Shown: positions 47,511-57,401, counted from the stretch's first letter. The stretch is DNA of 64,000 nucleotides from Mycoplasma sp. CAG:472 (GCA_000437315.1 FR899419.1:36611-100610), one strand, 5' to 3'. Notes: generated by a model from the sequence alone, not told the origin. A program made the numbers and translations.

Positions 47511-47623
47511 ATAAAATTCCTCCTTTTTGTCTTTTCATAATATTAAATGCTAAATAATTAATTTTGACACTCATATTTAGTTTTCTTTTACATATAATAA
47601 TTTCTAACAATAACCTATTTTTA

Positions 47624-47652
47624 TTGTATTTTTCCCTTATAATTGCTATAAT
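47624..47652 (+). promoter_or_regulatory. prsA promoter
   Basis: TTGTAT (47624-47629), 17 bp, TATAAT (47647-47652); ribosome site GGAGG at 47661. Confidence 0.7.
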
Positions 47653-47670
47653 TAACTTATGGAGGTAAAG

Positions 47671-48705
47671 ATGAAAAAGAAAATAGTATTAGCTATGGCA
47701 CTTACACTTCTTTTAACAGGATGTGGAAAAGTACCAAAATTAGAAAATGGAAAGGATGCAGTAGTAAGTTTTAAAAATGGTGATAAAATCAGTGTAGATG
47801 ATTTATATACACAAATGAAAGACAAATATGCCTTATCTATACTTGTAAATATGATAGATAAAAAAGTTTTAGAGGAAACTTTTAAAGATAATATTGAAAA
47901 AGCAAAAAAGGCTTCAGAAAGTTATCTAAGTGCATTAAAAGAAAGTTATGATTCAGAAGAAAAATTACTTTCTGCTATACAACAATATTATGGATTCTCT
48001 ACTTTAGAGGAATATAAAGATCAAATTTATTTAAGTTACATGCAATCATATGCTGTAGAGGCTTATGCAAAAGAAAAAATAACTGACAAAGAAATTGAAA
48101 ATTACTATAAAAATATGGAAAATGATATTGAAGTTAGTCATATTTTAATTACACCACAAGTTACTGATAAAATGAATGATGATGAAAAGAAAAAAGCTGA
48201 AACTGAAGCAGAAACAAAAGCCAAATCAATCATTACTGAACTTAAGGATGCAGTTAAAAAAGGTTCGTCAGTTGCTGATGCTTTCTCAGAACTTGCTAAA
48301 AAATATAGCGAAGATGAATCAACAAAAGATAAAGGTGGTTCTTTAGGTGAAGTTAACAAAACTAAATTGGGAGACTCATACACAAATCTTATAAATAAAG
48401 CATATACTTTAAAAGATGGATCATATAGCACTGAAGTTGTTAAAACTGACAATGGATATCATGTTATAATGAGAAATAAAACTTATGATAAAAAAGATTT
48501 AAAAGATGTTAAACAGCAAATTATTGAAACTTTAGCAAAAGAAAAAATGAAAAAAGATAATACAATTTCTGTAAATGCTCTTCAACATTACCGTAAAGAA
48601 AAAGGTATGGAAATCGAAGATTCTACACTTGCTACTCAATATTCAAATTATATTTCAAATACACTTGCATCTTTAACACAAGAAAAAAATAATACAACAA
48701 AATAA
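47671..48705 (+). CDS. prsA: PrsA-like foldase lipoprotein (parvulin)
   Basis: 344 residues from the ATG at 47671; an in-frame ATG at 47659 overlaps the GGAGG site and is not used in my view. Signal peptide with lipobox LLLTGC (lipidated Cys about 18). Parvulin domain about 150-265 begins EVSHILI and contains DKGGSLGEV and DNGYHVI. Helical N/C region as in PrsA/SurA. Folds exported proteins outside the membrane, a plausible helper for the many surface proteins here. Own promoter and terminator. Confidence 0.9.
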   Translation: MKKKIVLAMALTLLLTGCGKVPKLENGKDAVVSFKNGDKISVDDLYTQMKDKYALSILVNMIDKKVLEETFKDNIEKAKKASESYLSALKESYDSEEKLLSAIQQYYGFSTLEEYKDQIYLSYMQSYAVEAYAKEKITDKEIENYYKNMENDIEVSHILITPQVTDKMNDDEKKKAETEAETKAKSIITELKDAVKKGSSVADAFSELAKKYSEDESTKDKGGSLGEVNKTKLGDSYTNLINKAYTLKDGSYSTEVVKTDNGYHVIMRNKTYDKKDLKDVKQQIIETLAKEKMKKDNTISVNALQHYRKEKGMEIEDSTLATQYSNYISNTLASLTQEKNNTTK

Positions 48706-48728
48706 GGTATCTATAATGATATCTTTTT
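48705..48728 (+). terminator. prsA terminator
   Basis: GGTATC-TATAAT-GATATC followed by seven T. Confidence 0.85.
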
Positions 48729-48760
48729 TTATGTAAGCATATTTTATAATATGGAGGTTT

Positions 48761-49252
48761 ATGAATACTGTTTTAAATAATTTTTTAGTTACTGGTAAAA
48801 TTAATAATTTAGATACCACCATAACATCTAATATAATTTCTGTTGAAGTTCCAAGTTCACCACTTTCTATATCTAAATTAGCTAATAAAAATATTTGGTC
48901 AGATGGAATATTAAAATATTCAATTACAATCACAAATAATTCAAATTCAAATATTACAAATGGCATTTTCAAAGATGTTATTAATCCAAAATATGCAAAT
49001 GTTATACCAAGTAGTGTTTTAGTTAATAATAGTTCTTACCCATTTACTTATAATAAAGCAACAGGTCAATTAGAAATTAATAATTTAAATATAAATGCAA
49101 ATGAAATAGTAACAGTTACCTACTCTGTTTCTAAAAAAGTAAATGAAGTTTTTGTATTAAATAATACAGCATATTTAAATGATATAGCAAGTAACACTGT
49201 AAAAGTAACAAGTATCTTAATTAGAAATTGCAATAATTTTGCACGTAAATAG
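48761..49252 (+). CDS. Single-domain DUF11 protein A
   Basis: 163 residues, no signal peptide or membrane helix. One DUF11-like beta-sandwich: KYSITITNNSNSNITNGIFK, then YANVIPSSVLVN and EIVTVTYSV. The first 30 residues resemble the last strand of a preceding DUF11 repeat, so the protein looks like one unit cut from a tandem-repeat protein, but a strong GGAGG precedes the ATG. Ends with a short basic tail IRNCNNFARK. Function unknown. Confidence 0.65.
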   Translation: MNTVLNNFLVTGKINNLDTTITSNIISVEVPSSPLSISKLANKNIWSDGILKYSITITNNSNSNITNGIFKDVINPKYANVIPSSVLVNNSSYPFTYNKATGQLEINNLNINANEIVTVTYSVSKKVNEVFVLNNTAYLNDIASNTVKVTSILIRNCNNFARK

Positions 49253-49310
49253 GACTATTTAATTAATTAATAAAATTTAAAAAACATATAATTATTATGG
49301 AGGTAATAAA

Positions 49311-49703
49311 TTGATAAATGAATTAAATAATACAGCAAATGTATCGGGAACTATAGACGGGCAAACTACTACTCTTACTTCGAATACACTGGGGGTGAAT
49401 GTTATAAACGGTTTAACCGCTGTTAAAAGTGCTGATAAAACATCTTGGGCTGATGGTGAACTTACTTATACTTTAACCATTAATAACACAACTGGACAAA
49501 CTTATACATCACCAGTAATTACTGACACTCTTGATACTACGCTTGTTACATTTGTACCAGATAGTGTTACAATTAATGGTTCAGCCGCTACATCAAGTCA
49601 GTATACATATAATAATTCTAATGGACTACTTACTGTTAATCTTAGTGATATTGCAACTGGTGGAACTGCCACTGTTACATTCAAAGTTACAAAAAATAAT
49701 TAA
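49311..49703 (+). CDS. Single-domain DUF11 protein B
   Basis: 130 residues from a TTG start with GGAGG seven bases upstream. Same register as protein A: NNTANVSGTIDGQTTTLTSN, then LTYTLTINNTTGQTYTSPVI and GGTATVTFKVT. No signal peptide. It is less AT-rich and less diverged from the DUF11 consensus than A. Probably a duplicate with the same unknown role. Confidence 0.65.
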   Translation: MINELNNTANVSGTIDGQTTTLTSNTLGVNVINGLTAVKSADKTSWADGELTYTLTINNTTGQTYTSPVITDTLDTTLVTFVPDSVTINGSAATSSQYTYNNSNGLLTVNLSDIATGGTATVTFKVTKNN

Positions 49704-49706
49704 AAT

Positions 49707-49738
49707 TAAAACATCAGCCAAAACTGATGTTTTTTAAA
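49707..49738. terminator. Bidirectional terminator between DUF11 B and recX
   Basis: AAAACATCAG-CCAAAA-CTGATGTTTT with T-runs on both strands; serves both convergent genes. Confidence 0.85.
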
Positions 49739-50453
49739 ATCCTTTTGTATAAAGTTTTTGTTTTGTAAGAATATCTGCCTTTTCAGGTGGATATTTTTTA
49801 ATAAGTTTATTATATATTTTATCATATTCTTTTTGATAAATATCTTTATCATCAAAATCAATATTTTCAAGTATTTCTCTATAATTGGTATAACCTAAAT
49901 TTCTTAAATCATTCCCTACTTTAACAATAAACATTTTTTTAGATAAGTTATGATTTGCTTTAAGTTTTTTATTAATTATTTTATTTATTCTCTCTTCATT
50001 AATATCCTCAAATAAACATAAATATTTTAATATATCTTCCTTTTTAAAACCATTTTTTAATAAATCTCTTTTAACTTTTTCTGGTCCCTCTAAAGAAAGA
50101 TTAATTTTATCATTTATATATGATTTTATATATAGTTCATCATTTAGGTAGCCTTGCTCTTTTAGTTTATTAATTATTTTATCTTGATCTTTTTTTAAAA
50201 TAAATAAAGTATTAAGTTTTTTTCTAATTTCATTTTCTGTTCGAAGACGAATACTTACAAATTTAATAATTTTATAATATGCATCATAGAAGTTATTGTC
50301 CTTTATAATATTTTCAAATAAAGTATTATCAATTTCTTTTTTAGAAAAAAGTAAGTATTTTAAAATAGTATCTTGATATAAATTATATTTTTCATTATCA
50401 ATTGTTACTACATACTTACCATTTTTATTTAATTTTATACTAGTTATTTTCAA
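49734..50453 (-). CDS. recX: RecX regulatory protein
   Basis: 239 residues. Three-helix repeats with RLRTENEIRKKLNTLFILKK, LKEQGYLNDELYIKSYINDK and GPEKVKRDLLKNGFKKEDIL, the RecX signature. Inhibits RecA filaments. Lies two bases after nrnA, in the ackA-nrnA-recX unit; recA is not in the window. Confidence 0.9.
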   Translation of the reverse strand: MKITSIKLNKNGKYVVTIDNEKYNLYQDTILKYLLFSKKEIDNTLFENIIKDNNFYDAYYKIIKFVSIRLRTENEIRKKLNTLFILKKDQDKIINKLKEQGYLNDELYIKSYINDKINLSLEGPEKVKRDLLKNGFKKEDILKYLCLFEDINEERINKIINKKLKANHNLSKKMFIVKVGNDLRNLGYTNYREILENIDFDDKDIYQKEYDKIYNKLIKKYPPEKADILTKQKLYTKGF

Positions 50454-50455
50454 AT

Positions 50456-51442
50456 TTAATTCTGTTCCTCAGCAAGATAATTTGATGCTGCTTCATCTAA
50501 ATCTTTTATTAAAGCATCAACATCTTTCTTTTCACTTATTCTTGCCCCAGATGCATATTGATGTCCACCACCATTATATTTAGAGGCAACTTCATTAATA
50601 ATTGGTCCTCGTGAACGAATATTTACTTTATATATTTCATTTCTTTCATCATAAGTAATAAAACACCATACATTTAATTCCTCAATAAAATTAAAATTGT
50701 TTATAAGTACTGATGCCGCAGATAAATCTACTTTATATTCCTCGACTACTTTATTATCAATTAAAATATATCCAAACTTATTATCACTAATTATTAAATT
50801 ATTAATTATATAAGCCTCAAACTTACATTCATTAAAACTTTTTTGATAAAGATTTGCATAAAGATTTGTAAAATCAAGATTATAATCCTTACATAATTTA
50901 GCTGCCATTTCAAATGTTCCCGCAGTAGTATTTTTAAATAAAAATCTTTCACTATCAGAAACAATTCCTAAAAATAGTTTTTCTGCAATATCTTTATCCA
51001 TAACAAGTTTTGTTTCATAAATAAGATTTGCAACCATTTCACATGTTGAGGAATAATCACTTGATGTAAAATCCGCTGTACCTATTATATCCTCTTTAGG
51101 ATGATGATCTATTTTAACTATATCTTTATAATCTAAATCATCTGCTCCATCTATTCTATAGAAGTTAGGTACATCAAGTACTATCAAAAGACTATTTGTT
51201 AAACTATTAAAATCAGGTTTATCTAAAGAACCTAAGTACTTAAATTTACTTACACCCGCACCAACTGCATATACTCTTTTATTTGGAAATGTAAGTTTAA
51301 TAGAGTCACGAAGAGCAATTTGACTTGCAACGGCATCTGGATCTGGTCCAATATGTCTAGCAAGAACTATCTCATCATATTTTTTAATTAATTTAAATAT
51401 TTTCTTGTATATATCCTTATTTATATTAATCACCCATTTCAA
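50456..51442 (-). CDS. nrnA: NrnA-type DHH oligoribonuclease/pAp phosphatase
   Basis: 328 residues. ARHIGPDPDAVASQ carries the first metal motif, KIDHHPKED the DHH motif, and GGGHQYASGA the DHHA1 substrate site. Degrades nanoRNA and pAp in the cytoplasm. Its start overlaps the end of ackA by 17 bases. Confidence 0.92.
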   Translation of the reverse strand: MKWVININKDIYKKIFKLIKKYDEIVLARHIGPDPDAVASQIALRDSIKLTFPNKRVYAVGAGVSKFKYLGSLDKPDFNSLTNSLLIVLDVPNFYRIDGADDLDYKDIVKIDHHPKEDIIGTADFTSSDYSSTCEMVANLIYETKLVMDKDIAEKLFLGIVSDSERFLFKNTTAGTFEMAAKLCKDYNLDFTNLYANLYQKSFNECKFEAYIINNLIISDNKFGYILIDNKVVEEYKVDLSAASVLINNFNFIEELNVWCFITYDERNEIYKVNIRSRGPIINEVASKYNGGGHQYASGARISEKKDVDALIKDLDEAASNYLAEEQN

Positions 51443-52616
51443 TTTTTAACTTCATTGTATCTTGGGCAATTAAAAGTTCTTCATTAGTTGGTAAAATATA
51501 AACTGGAATACTAGAATCTTCAGCAGAAATTTTCTTATATTCTCCACGAACATTATTTAACGTATCATCAAGTTTTACACCTAATGATTTAATTCTATCA
51601 ACAACCATTTTTCTCATTCTTGCACTGTTTTCACCAACACCAGCAGTAAATACTATAGCATCAGCTCCACCAAGCATATTGTTATACACAGCAATATAAT
51701 TAGCAATTTTTTGAGCATACATATTTTCCGCTAAAACAGCCATTTTATTTCCTTCCATTGCGGCATTTTCAACATCTCTTGCATCTGATGATATTCCTGA
51801 TACTCCTAAAAAACCACTCTTCTTATTTAAATCATTAGTAATTTCAGAAATAGTTTTACCAGTTTTGTTACATACATATTCTAAAATAGATGGATCGATA
51901 TCACCACATCTTGTTCCCATCATAACACCTGCAAGTGGAGTAAATCCCATTGAAGTATCTACTACTTTGCCTTCATCAATAGCACAAAGTGATGCACCAT
52001 TTCCAATATGGCAAGTAATAACTTTTAATTCTTCATTTTCAAGTTTTTTGCAAAGTTCTCCATATACAAATCTATGACTTGTTCCATGGAAACCATATTT
52101 TCTTACACCATATTTTTCATACCATTCATAAGGTACTGGATATAAGAAATGTTCTTCATCCATTGTTTGATGGAATCCTGTATCAAATACACCAACATTT
52201 ATTACTCCAGGAAGGGCTTTCATAAATGCCTCAACTCCAAGAAGGTTTGCTGGATTATGAAGTGGTCCAAGTTCATTATATTTGCTAATTCTTGCAACTA
52301 CATCTTCATTTAAAACTACTGGATGAGTAAACTCTGCTCCTCCATGTAGAATTCTATGACCTACTCCTTCGATTTCATTTAATGATGAAACAATATGCAT
52401 ATCTACTAAATCTTTAATTAAGTAGTCAACTGCTACAGAATGATCTTTTAAATATACTTCTTTTCTTGTTTTTTCTCCATCATATTTAATTGTATAGAAA
52501 CTATCTTTTAGGCCTATTTTTTCAAATACACCACTTGCAATAGCCTCAGTTTTTGGTAATTCAAATAAAGTAAATTTTAATGATGAACTACCTGCGTTTA
52601 TTGATAATATTTTCAT
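51426..52616 (-). CDS. ackA: Acetate kinase
   Basis: 396 residues, standard. Starts ILSINAGSSSLKFTLF (signature 1); GVFDTGFHQTMDEEHFLYPV, KYGFHGTSHRFV (signature 2) and HIGNGASLCAIDEGKVVDTS follow. Makes ATP and acetate from acetyl phosphate, fitting a fermentative metabolism. pta is not in the window. A -10 box TATAAT is visible at 52641-52636. Confidence 0.97.
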   Translation of the reverse strand: MKILSINAGSSSLKFTLFELPKTEAIASGVFEKIGLKDSFYTIKYDGEKTRKEVYLKDHSVAVDYLIKDLVDMHIVSSLNEIEGVGHRILHGGAEFTHPVVLNEDVVARISKYNELGPLHNPANLLGVEAFMKALPGVINVGVFDTGFHQTMDEEHFLYPVPYEWYEKYGVRKYGFHGTSHRFVYGELCKKLENEELKVITCHIGNGASLCAIDEGKVVDTSMGFTPLAGVMMGTRCGDIDPSILEYVCNKTGKTISEITNDLNKKSGFLGVSGISSDARDVENAAMEGNKMAVLAENMYAQKIANYIAVYNNMLGGADAIVFTAGVGENSARMRKMVVDRIKSLGVKLDDTLNNVRGEYKKISAEDSSIPVYILPTNEELLIAQDTMKLKIEMGD

Positions 52617-52642
52617 TTTCTTTCACCTCAAAATTATTATAC

Positions 52643-52665
52643 AAAAAAAAAGTAACTTTTGCTAC
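52643..52665 (-). terminator. Terminator upstream of ackA
   Basis: GTAGC-AAAA-GTTAC imperfect stem followed by nine T on the minus strand; may end the antisense RNA of the neighbouring toxin-like element. Confidence 0.55.
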
Positions 52666-52753
52666 CTTTTTCTTTTCTTTTGCAAAATAATCGCACATAA
52701 TTTCAAATTTTATATAAATTCATGTCTTGTTTTGACATGTTTTGTCGAAGTAG

Positions 52754-52781
52754 TTGCAATACAAAAATTTACATGTATAAT
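52754..52781 (+). promoter_or_regulatory. Promoter of small hydrophobic peptide, copy 2
   Basis: TTGCAA (52754-52759), 16 bp, TATAAT (52776-52781), identical boxes to copy 1, followed by the same GC-rich leader. Confidence 0.7.
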
Positions 52782-52869
52782 ACTTACTTGAACGTGCAGG
52801 AACTGGCGTTGCCACCAATTTTCAGGGGGTTTGAAATAAATCAAAAATTCTGGAAGGAGGATGATGCTT

Positions 52870-53019
52870 ATGTCTAAAGATAAGATAATTAAATTCGAGT
52901 TTTTATGCATACTATTTCTGATTTGTTTTTACAACCTAGATAAAATAGAAAACGCCGTTCAAGATTTAGTAAAACTATATGAGCTCGTAAAAGAGTTTAT
53001 TATAGCCTTGCTTGCCTGA
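52870..53019 (+). CDS. Type-I-toxin-like hydrophobic peptide, copy 2
   Basis: 49 residues, identical to copy 1 for the first 30 residues; the C-terminus is QDLVKLYELVKEFIIALLA instead of HVLVKLFRLLKEFILALLA. Changes keep the amphipathic helix. Same GGAAGGAGG site. The leader pairing partner in the 3' region is GGTAACGC, which keeps pairing with GCGTTGCC through a G-U pair. Antisense promoter at 53112-53083. Confidence 0.65.
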   Translation: MSKDKIIKFEFLCILFLICFYNLDKIENAVQDLVKLYELVKEFIIALLA

Positions 53020-53082
53020 ATAGCGTTTTCAATTATTAAAACCAATTGGTAACGCAAAATTCTTTCACGTTCACCTATTTAT

Positions 53083-53112
53083 AATATATCATTTATTTAT
53101 ATATTTATGCAA
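53083..53112 (-). promoter_or_regulatory. Convergent antisense promoter, copy 2
   Basis: TTGCAT (53112-53107), 18 bp, TATATT (53088-53083), conserved with copy 1. Confidence 0.55.
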
Positions 53113-53281
53113 TAGGTTTATCAACTAAAAAAAATAATAATTCCTTATTACTTTTTATTTGTGTTACCACTTGTTTTTGAATAGTTATCATAATTATTTA
53201 TATTTCTTCGAGTAAATGATACATTATATTCATCTTTTTCTTTCATATTATTAGTTTACTCATAAAAAGATTAGTTATACT

Positions 53282-53306
53282 AAAAAAAGACTATAGTAAA
53301 TCACTA
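53282..53306 (-). terminator. thiI terminator
   Basis: TATAGT-GATT-ACTATA stem across the thiI stop, then GTC and seven T on the minus strand. Confidence 0.7.
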
Positions 53307-54472
53307 TAATCTTTATCATCATTGTTAAGTGTAATTATTTTTTGATTTTTTATTGCTTCATAAATAAGCTCATCTTTATCAATTAATTTTTCATATTCTT
53401 TAGCAAGTTTTAAATCTGGATGAATAACTGGATGTTTAGGAACAAATATTGTGCAGCAATCTTCATAAGGCCTAATTGAAATATCATAAGTACCAATTTT
53501 TTTTGCCAAATCTATAATTTCCAGTTTATCAAAACAACATACTGGTCTTAAAACAGGTTTTTTTATAGCTTCATTAATAACTTCCATACTCTTAAGTGTT
53601 TGGGAGGCAACTTGACCTACACTTTCACCATTTATAATAACATGAGCATTACATCTATTAGCCACCAAAGCAGAAATTTCATACATAAATCTACGCATAA
53701 TTGTAATTAAATAATAATTAGGAATATTTTTAATTATTTCCTCTTGGATATGAGTGAAATTTATAACATGAACTTTTACACTTCCATTATAAATTGATAA
53801 TTTTCTTGCTAAATCAAATACTTTTTCTCTAGCCATATCTGATGTATGTGGTGGAGAATCAAAATAAATTGCCTCAAGTCTGATACCTCTTTTCATTGCA
53901 AGATAGCCCGCTACTGGAGAATCAATTCCCCCAGAAAGCATAAGAAGACCTTTACCTAAAGTTGAAACTGGATAACCTCCAAGACCTTTAATACCTCCAA
54001 AATAAATAAGTACTTCATTAATTCTAATTTCAATACAAACCTCTAAATCAAAATTTTCAAGTAATACTTTTTTATTAGGAATATTTTTTAAAATATGAGC
54101 TCCAGTGAGTTTAGAAACTTCTACTGAAGGTATTTCATAATGTTTATCACTTCTTTTTGTAGTAACTCTAAATGTATTAAACTCTTTATCTTTAATCAAA
54201 GATAAAACATTTTCTTTAATTGTATCAAGATCTTTTTCTTTAAAAATATAACCTATCATTATTTCATGAATACCAAATACAGTTTTTAGTTTTTCCATAA
54301 CTTTAGGTATATTATCTGTATAAATAATCATTCTACCAACATCAGACGATATACTGAAAGTTTCTTTTTGTAATAAAGATTCAATATTATGTTTTAATGT
54401 TTTAATAAAAAAATTAATATTATCACTTTTCGTAGAAAGTTCAGCATATTTTATAATAATAACTTTTTCCAT
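53291..54472 (-). CDS. thiI: tRNA 4-thiouridine synthetase ThiI
   Basis: 393 residues, the short form without rhodanese domain. Ferredoxin-like N-terminus and THUMP domain (about 60-165), then the PP-loop LLSGGIDSPVAGYLA (about 182) and INGESVGQVASQTL. With the adjacent cysteine desulfurase it sulfurates U8 of tRNA, as in Bacillus, where the NifZ-ThiI pair works without a rhodanese domain. Confidence 0.95.
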   Translation of the reverse strand: MEKVIIIKYAELSTKSDNINFFIKTLKHNIESLLQKETFSISSDVGRMIIYTDNIPKVMEKLKTVFGIHEIMIGYIFKEKDLDTIKENVLSLIKDKEFNTFRVTTKRSDKHYEIPSVEVSKLTGAHILKNIPNKKVLLENFDLEVCIEIRINEVLIYFGGIKGLGGYPVSTLGKGLLMLSGGIDSPVAGYLAMKRGIRLEAIYFDSPPHTSDMAREKVFDLARKLSIYNGSVKVHVINFTHIQEEIIKNIPNYYLITIMRRFMYEISALVANRCNAHVIINGESVGQVASQTLKSMEVINEAIKKPVLRPVCCFDKLEIIDLAKKIGTYDISIRPYEDCCTIFVPKHPVIHPDLKLAKEYEKLIDKDELIYEAIKNQKIITLNNDDKDYSDLL

Positions 54473-55609
54473 TTAATCCTTCCTTACTAAACTATTAAGT
54501 GATTCAAAATTTCTATCGAAAGCCTTAAGAAATTTATCAATTTCATCACTTGTAGTTATGCTAGATAAACTAATCCTTATTGTATGTGAAGCCCTTTTTA
54601 TATCATTATATAATGCCATTACTGCATTCGATGTTTCTCCTGAAGAACAAGCAGTATTCGTAGATAAATATATTTCTTCATTATCCATTGCATGAATAAA
54701 TGTTTCTGGTTTAATATTCATAAGTGAAATATTTAAAATATGTGGAATAGAATACTTAGTTTTATTAATTAGAATATCTGGATATTTACTAAGTTTATTA
54801 CATATTCTTTCATTTAATAAATTTACATATTTTTCTTTTTTTTCAACACCCTCGAGTGCAAGTCTTAAAGCCTTAGCAAATCCCACAATCAAAGGAAGTG
54901 GTGGAGTTCCTGGTTTTAAATCATTAGACTGTCCACTGCCATAAATAATTGGTTTAATTTTTACTGTGCTATTTTTATAAAGCATTGCTATTCCTTTTGG
55001 ACCATATATTTTATGTGAGGATATTGTAGCTAAATCAGTATCTAAAAGAGAAACAGAAATTTTTCCTACAGCTTGAGTCATATCACTATGAAACAAAGTA
55101 TTAGGATTTTCTTTCTTTATTATTTGTCTAATCATTTTAAGAGGTTGTCTTATACCAAGTTCACTATTAACAGCTGCAATACTTACCAAAATTGTATCAG
55201 GTCTAATTAATCTTTTTAACTCCTCAAAATCTACAAGTCCATCAGCATTTGAACTTACATAACTAATTTCAAACCCAATACTTTTTAAATAATCACAAAT
55301 ATCATATACATCAGCATGTTCAAGTTTTGAAACTATAATATGTTTTCCTTTTTTAAAATATGCTAAAGCACAACCAATTATTGCTAAATTATTACTCTCA
55401 GTTGAGGATGATGTATAAGTAATTTCACTTTCTAAAATATTAAAACAATTTGCAATTTGTTTTGTTGCACTATTAAGTAAATTTCTTGATTTAATGCCAA
55501 GACCATTTAAGGAATTAGCATTACCAATAAACTCCCTAGTTACTTTATTCATTGTATCTTGTACCTCTAAAGCAACAGGAGTTGTAGCACTATAATCTAA
55601 ATAAATCAT
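54473..55609 (-). CDS. Cysteine desulfurase (NifS/IscS-like, ThiI partner)
   Basis: 378 residues. MIYLDYSATTPV start; SSHKIYGPKG holds the PLP-binding Lys; TACSSGETSN holds the catalytic Cys in a long loop (IscS-like, class I). Abuts thiI directly (stop and start adjacent), as NifZ does in Bacilli. Delivers persulfide sulfur to ThiI. Confidence 0.93.
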   Translation of the reverse strand: MIYLDYSATTPVALEVQDTMNKVTREFIGNANSLNGLGIKSRNLLNSATKQIANCFNILESEITYTSSSTESNNLAIIGCALAYFKKGKHIIVSKLEHADVYDICDYLKSIGFEISYVSSNADGLVDFEELKRLIRPDTILVSIAAVNSELGIRQPLKMIRQIIKKENPNTLFHSDMTQAVGKISVSLLDTDLATISSHKIYGPKGIAMLYKNSTVKIKPIIYGSGQSNDLKPGTPPLPLIVGFAKALRLALEGVEKKEKYVNLLNERICNKLSKYPDILINKTKYSIPHILNISLMNIKPETFIHAMDNEEIYLSTNTACSSGETSNAVMALYNDIKRASHTIRISLSSITTSDEIDKFLKAFDRNFESLNSLVRKD

Positions 55610-55617
55610 AAATCCCC

Positions 55618-57336
55618 CTAATCTTTAAAATTCTCAAGTAATTTATGATGGATACCAGGTTCAACTATATTTATTGCACTAATTGCTTGTTCTAAACAAA
55701 TCTTATAATTTCCTTTATAAAAAGAGTTTTCTGCTTTAGTTAAACCAAAATCTACATCTTTATTAACTACTCTATATCTATTTCCATATACGATTGCCAT
55801 TTCTGCCATTTTTGCGGTTTTTGTTGTTTCATTAATTGTATTATAAACTTTTAAAACTAAATCTCTTGCTGTATCCACACGCATATTTAATACTTTAATT
55901 GAAATTGGCCTTTTTTCAAGTTCTGCAATCATTTCTTTTATAGCAAGGGAAGCCTCTGCAAACTCTACATAATAATTTTTAGGTACAACTGGAAGTTTAT
56001 ATTCTCTTGCTTTTAATTTACAATCTTTTAAAATTTCCTCAATTTCTGTAAGTTGTTCTTTTGCTCTTAATTCATCATCTTTTAAACTACTTAAAGTTTC
56101 TAAAGTATGATTTAATTTCTCTTCATTTTTAAGAAGTTTATTATTTATATTTTCCATCTCACTAGCAAGTTTTGAATATGCTAATGTTTTATTTCTAAAT
56201 ATATCAATTATATGATCATAACTATTATGGTTATCAATTATATTATCTTTTATTTCAATAATACTTGCAACTTCTTCATCAGTTAAATCATAACTATATT
56301 TAAGTTCATCAACTTTTTTAAATAATTCTTGACTTATTTTTTCAAGTTTAGAAAGTTTTATACCAATACTACGCATATAATCATCAAAAAGTCTTTTACT
56401 TACTTTTTCATTTTCAAAATCATTATATAATGAATCAAAATAATCATGCATAGTTTTAAGTTCAAAGATTGAATCCTCAACATCTAAAACATTTAATCTT
56501 TGAAATATATCAATTATCTTTTTATTTGCCTCTTCGATATTATATTCAATATTTAAATAATCTAAATTATAACCACTTTGAACCATTTTTTTATAAATCA
56601 ATTTTATATCTTCGATTTTCTTAGGAATAAGATTTTCTCCATATAAACAAATAGTTTTTGTTTCATTTATTATTTCATTTAAATTTGAAACAATATCATC
56701 AATAGCCTTAACAATTTTAGGTGCTTCAGTATAAGCATTTTTATCCATAGCATTTTCAAAACTTGCAAATAATTTGTCAACATTTTCAAATTGTAATTCT
56801 AAAGGAGTTTTAATCTTACTATAACTTTCAGGATCTTCTTTATAAGTTGTAAGTACATTTCGATACTCTGCTTTTAACTTAGTAATTTTATCTCTATTTC
56901 TTTCCTCACTTAAAGTAATCTCTTTAATTTCATCAAGTAAAATCCCAGATTTTGTTTGTAAATAATTTAAATCCATTTCAGTCTTTATAATTGAGGCTTT
57001 TAAATTTGCATAATCTTTTGTTTCAAAATATTCTTGAACTTCATTAATTAAATCAGTTATTTTTGGTATATCATCATTTTTAATTTCATTAAACCTTTTT
57101 TGCCATGATTCATATTTTTTTCTTAAATCATCATTATTTATTAAACTTTCAACTTTATTAAGTTCAGAAAGTATTCCCGCAGAGATTACTAAATTTTTTT
57201 GCCTTTCTAGTTCATTTATTTGGGCTAAATATTTCTTTTTAGTCTTATTTGAAATCACTAGTAAAACAATTACAATTATTATCATTGTAAGAAAATAGTA
57301 ACCAATAGCAAATAACATAAACATTTCTCTAGTCAT
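55618..57336 (-). CDS. ezrA: Septation ring formation regulator EzrA
   Basis: 572 residues. One N-terminal membrane helix (about 8-28), then a long series of coiled coils to the end (for example YESWQKRFNEIKNDDIPKIT, the EzrA QxxW-x-x-x-F motif region). Regulates FtsZ ring formation and links it with wall synthesis. Eight bases upstream of the desulfurase. A typical Firmicute division gene. Confidence 0.92.
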   Translation of the reverse strand: MTREMFMLFAIGYYFLTMIIIVIVLLVISNKTKKKYLAQINELERQKNLVISAGILSELNKVESLINNDDLRKKYESWQKRFNEIKNDDIPKITDLINEVQEYFETKDYANLKASIIKTEMDLNYLQTKSGILLDEIKEITLSEERNRDKITKLKAEYRNVLTTYKEDPESYSKIKTPLELQFENVDKLFASFENAMDKNAYTEAPKIVKAIDDIVSNLNEIINETKTICLYGENLIPKKIEDIKLIYKKMVQSGYNLDYLNIEYNIEEANKKIIDIFQRLNVLDVEDSIFELKTMHDYFDSLYNDFENEKVSKRLFDDYMRSIGIKLSKLEKISQELFKKVDELKYSYDLTDEEVASIIEIKDNIIDNHNSYDHIIDIFRNKTLAYSKLASEMENINNKLLKNEEKLNHTLETLSSLKDDELRAKEQLTEIEEILKDCKLKAREYKLPVVPKNYYVEFAEASLAIKEMIAELEKRPISIKVLNMRVDTARDLVLKVYNTINETTKTAKMAEMAIVYGNRYRVVNKDVDFGLTKAENSFYKGNYKICLEQAISAINIVEPGIHHKLLENFKD

Positions 57337-57401
57337 CCATCTTTTTCCTTTACATATATTTTATTTTATCATAAATGCATAAAAAAAAGAATATGATTTT
57401 A

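Noticed and set aside
53148..53246. Possible 32-codon minus-strand gene after thiI
   Set aside because: No ribosome site, no recognisable pattern and very low complexity; not supportable.
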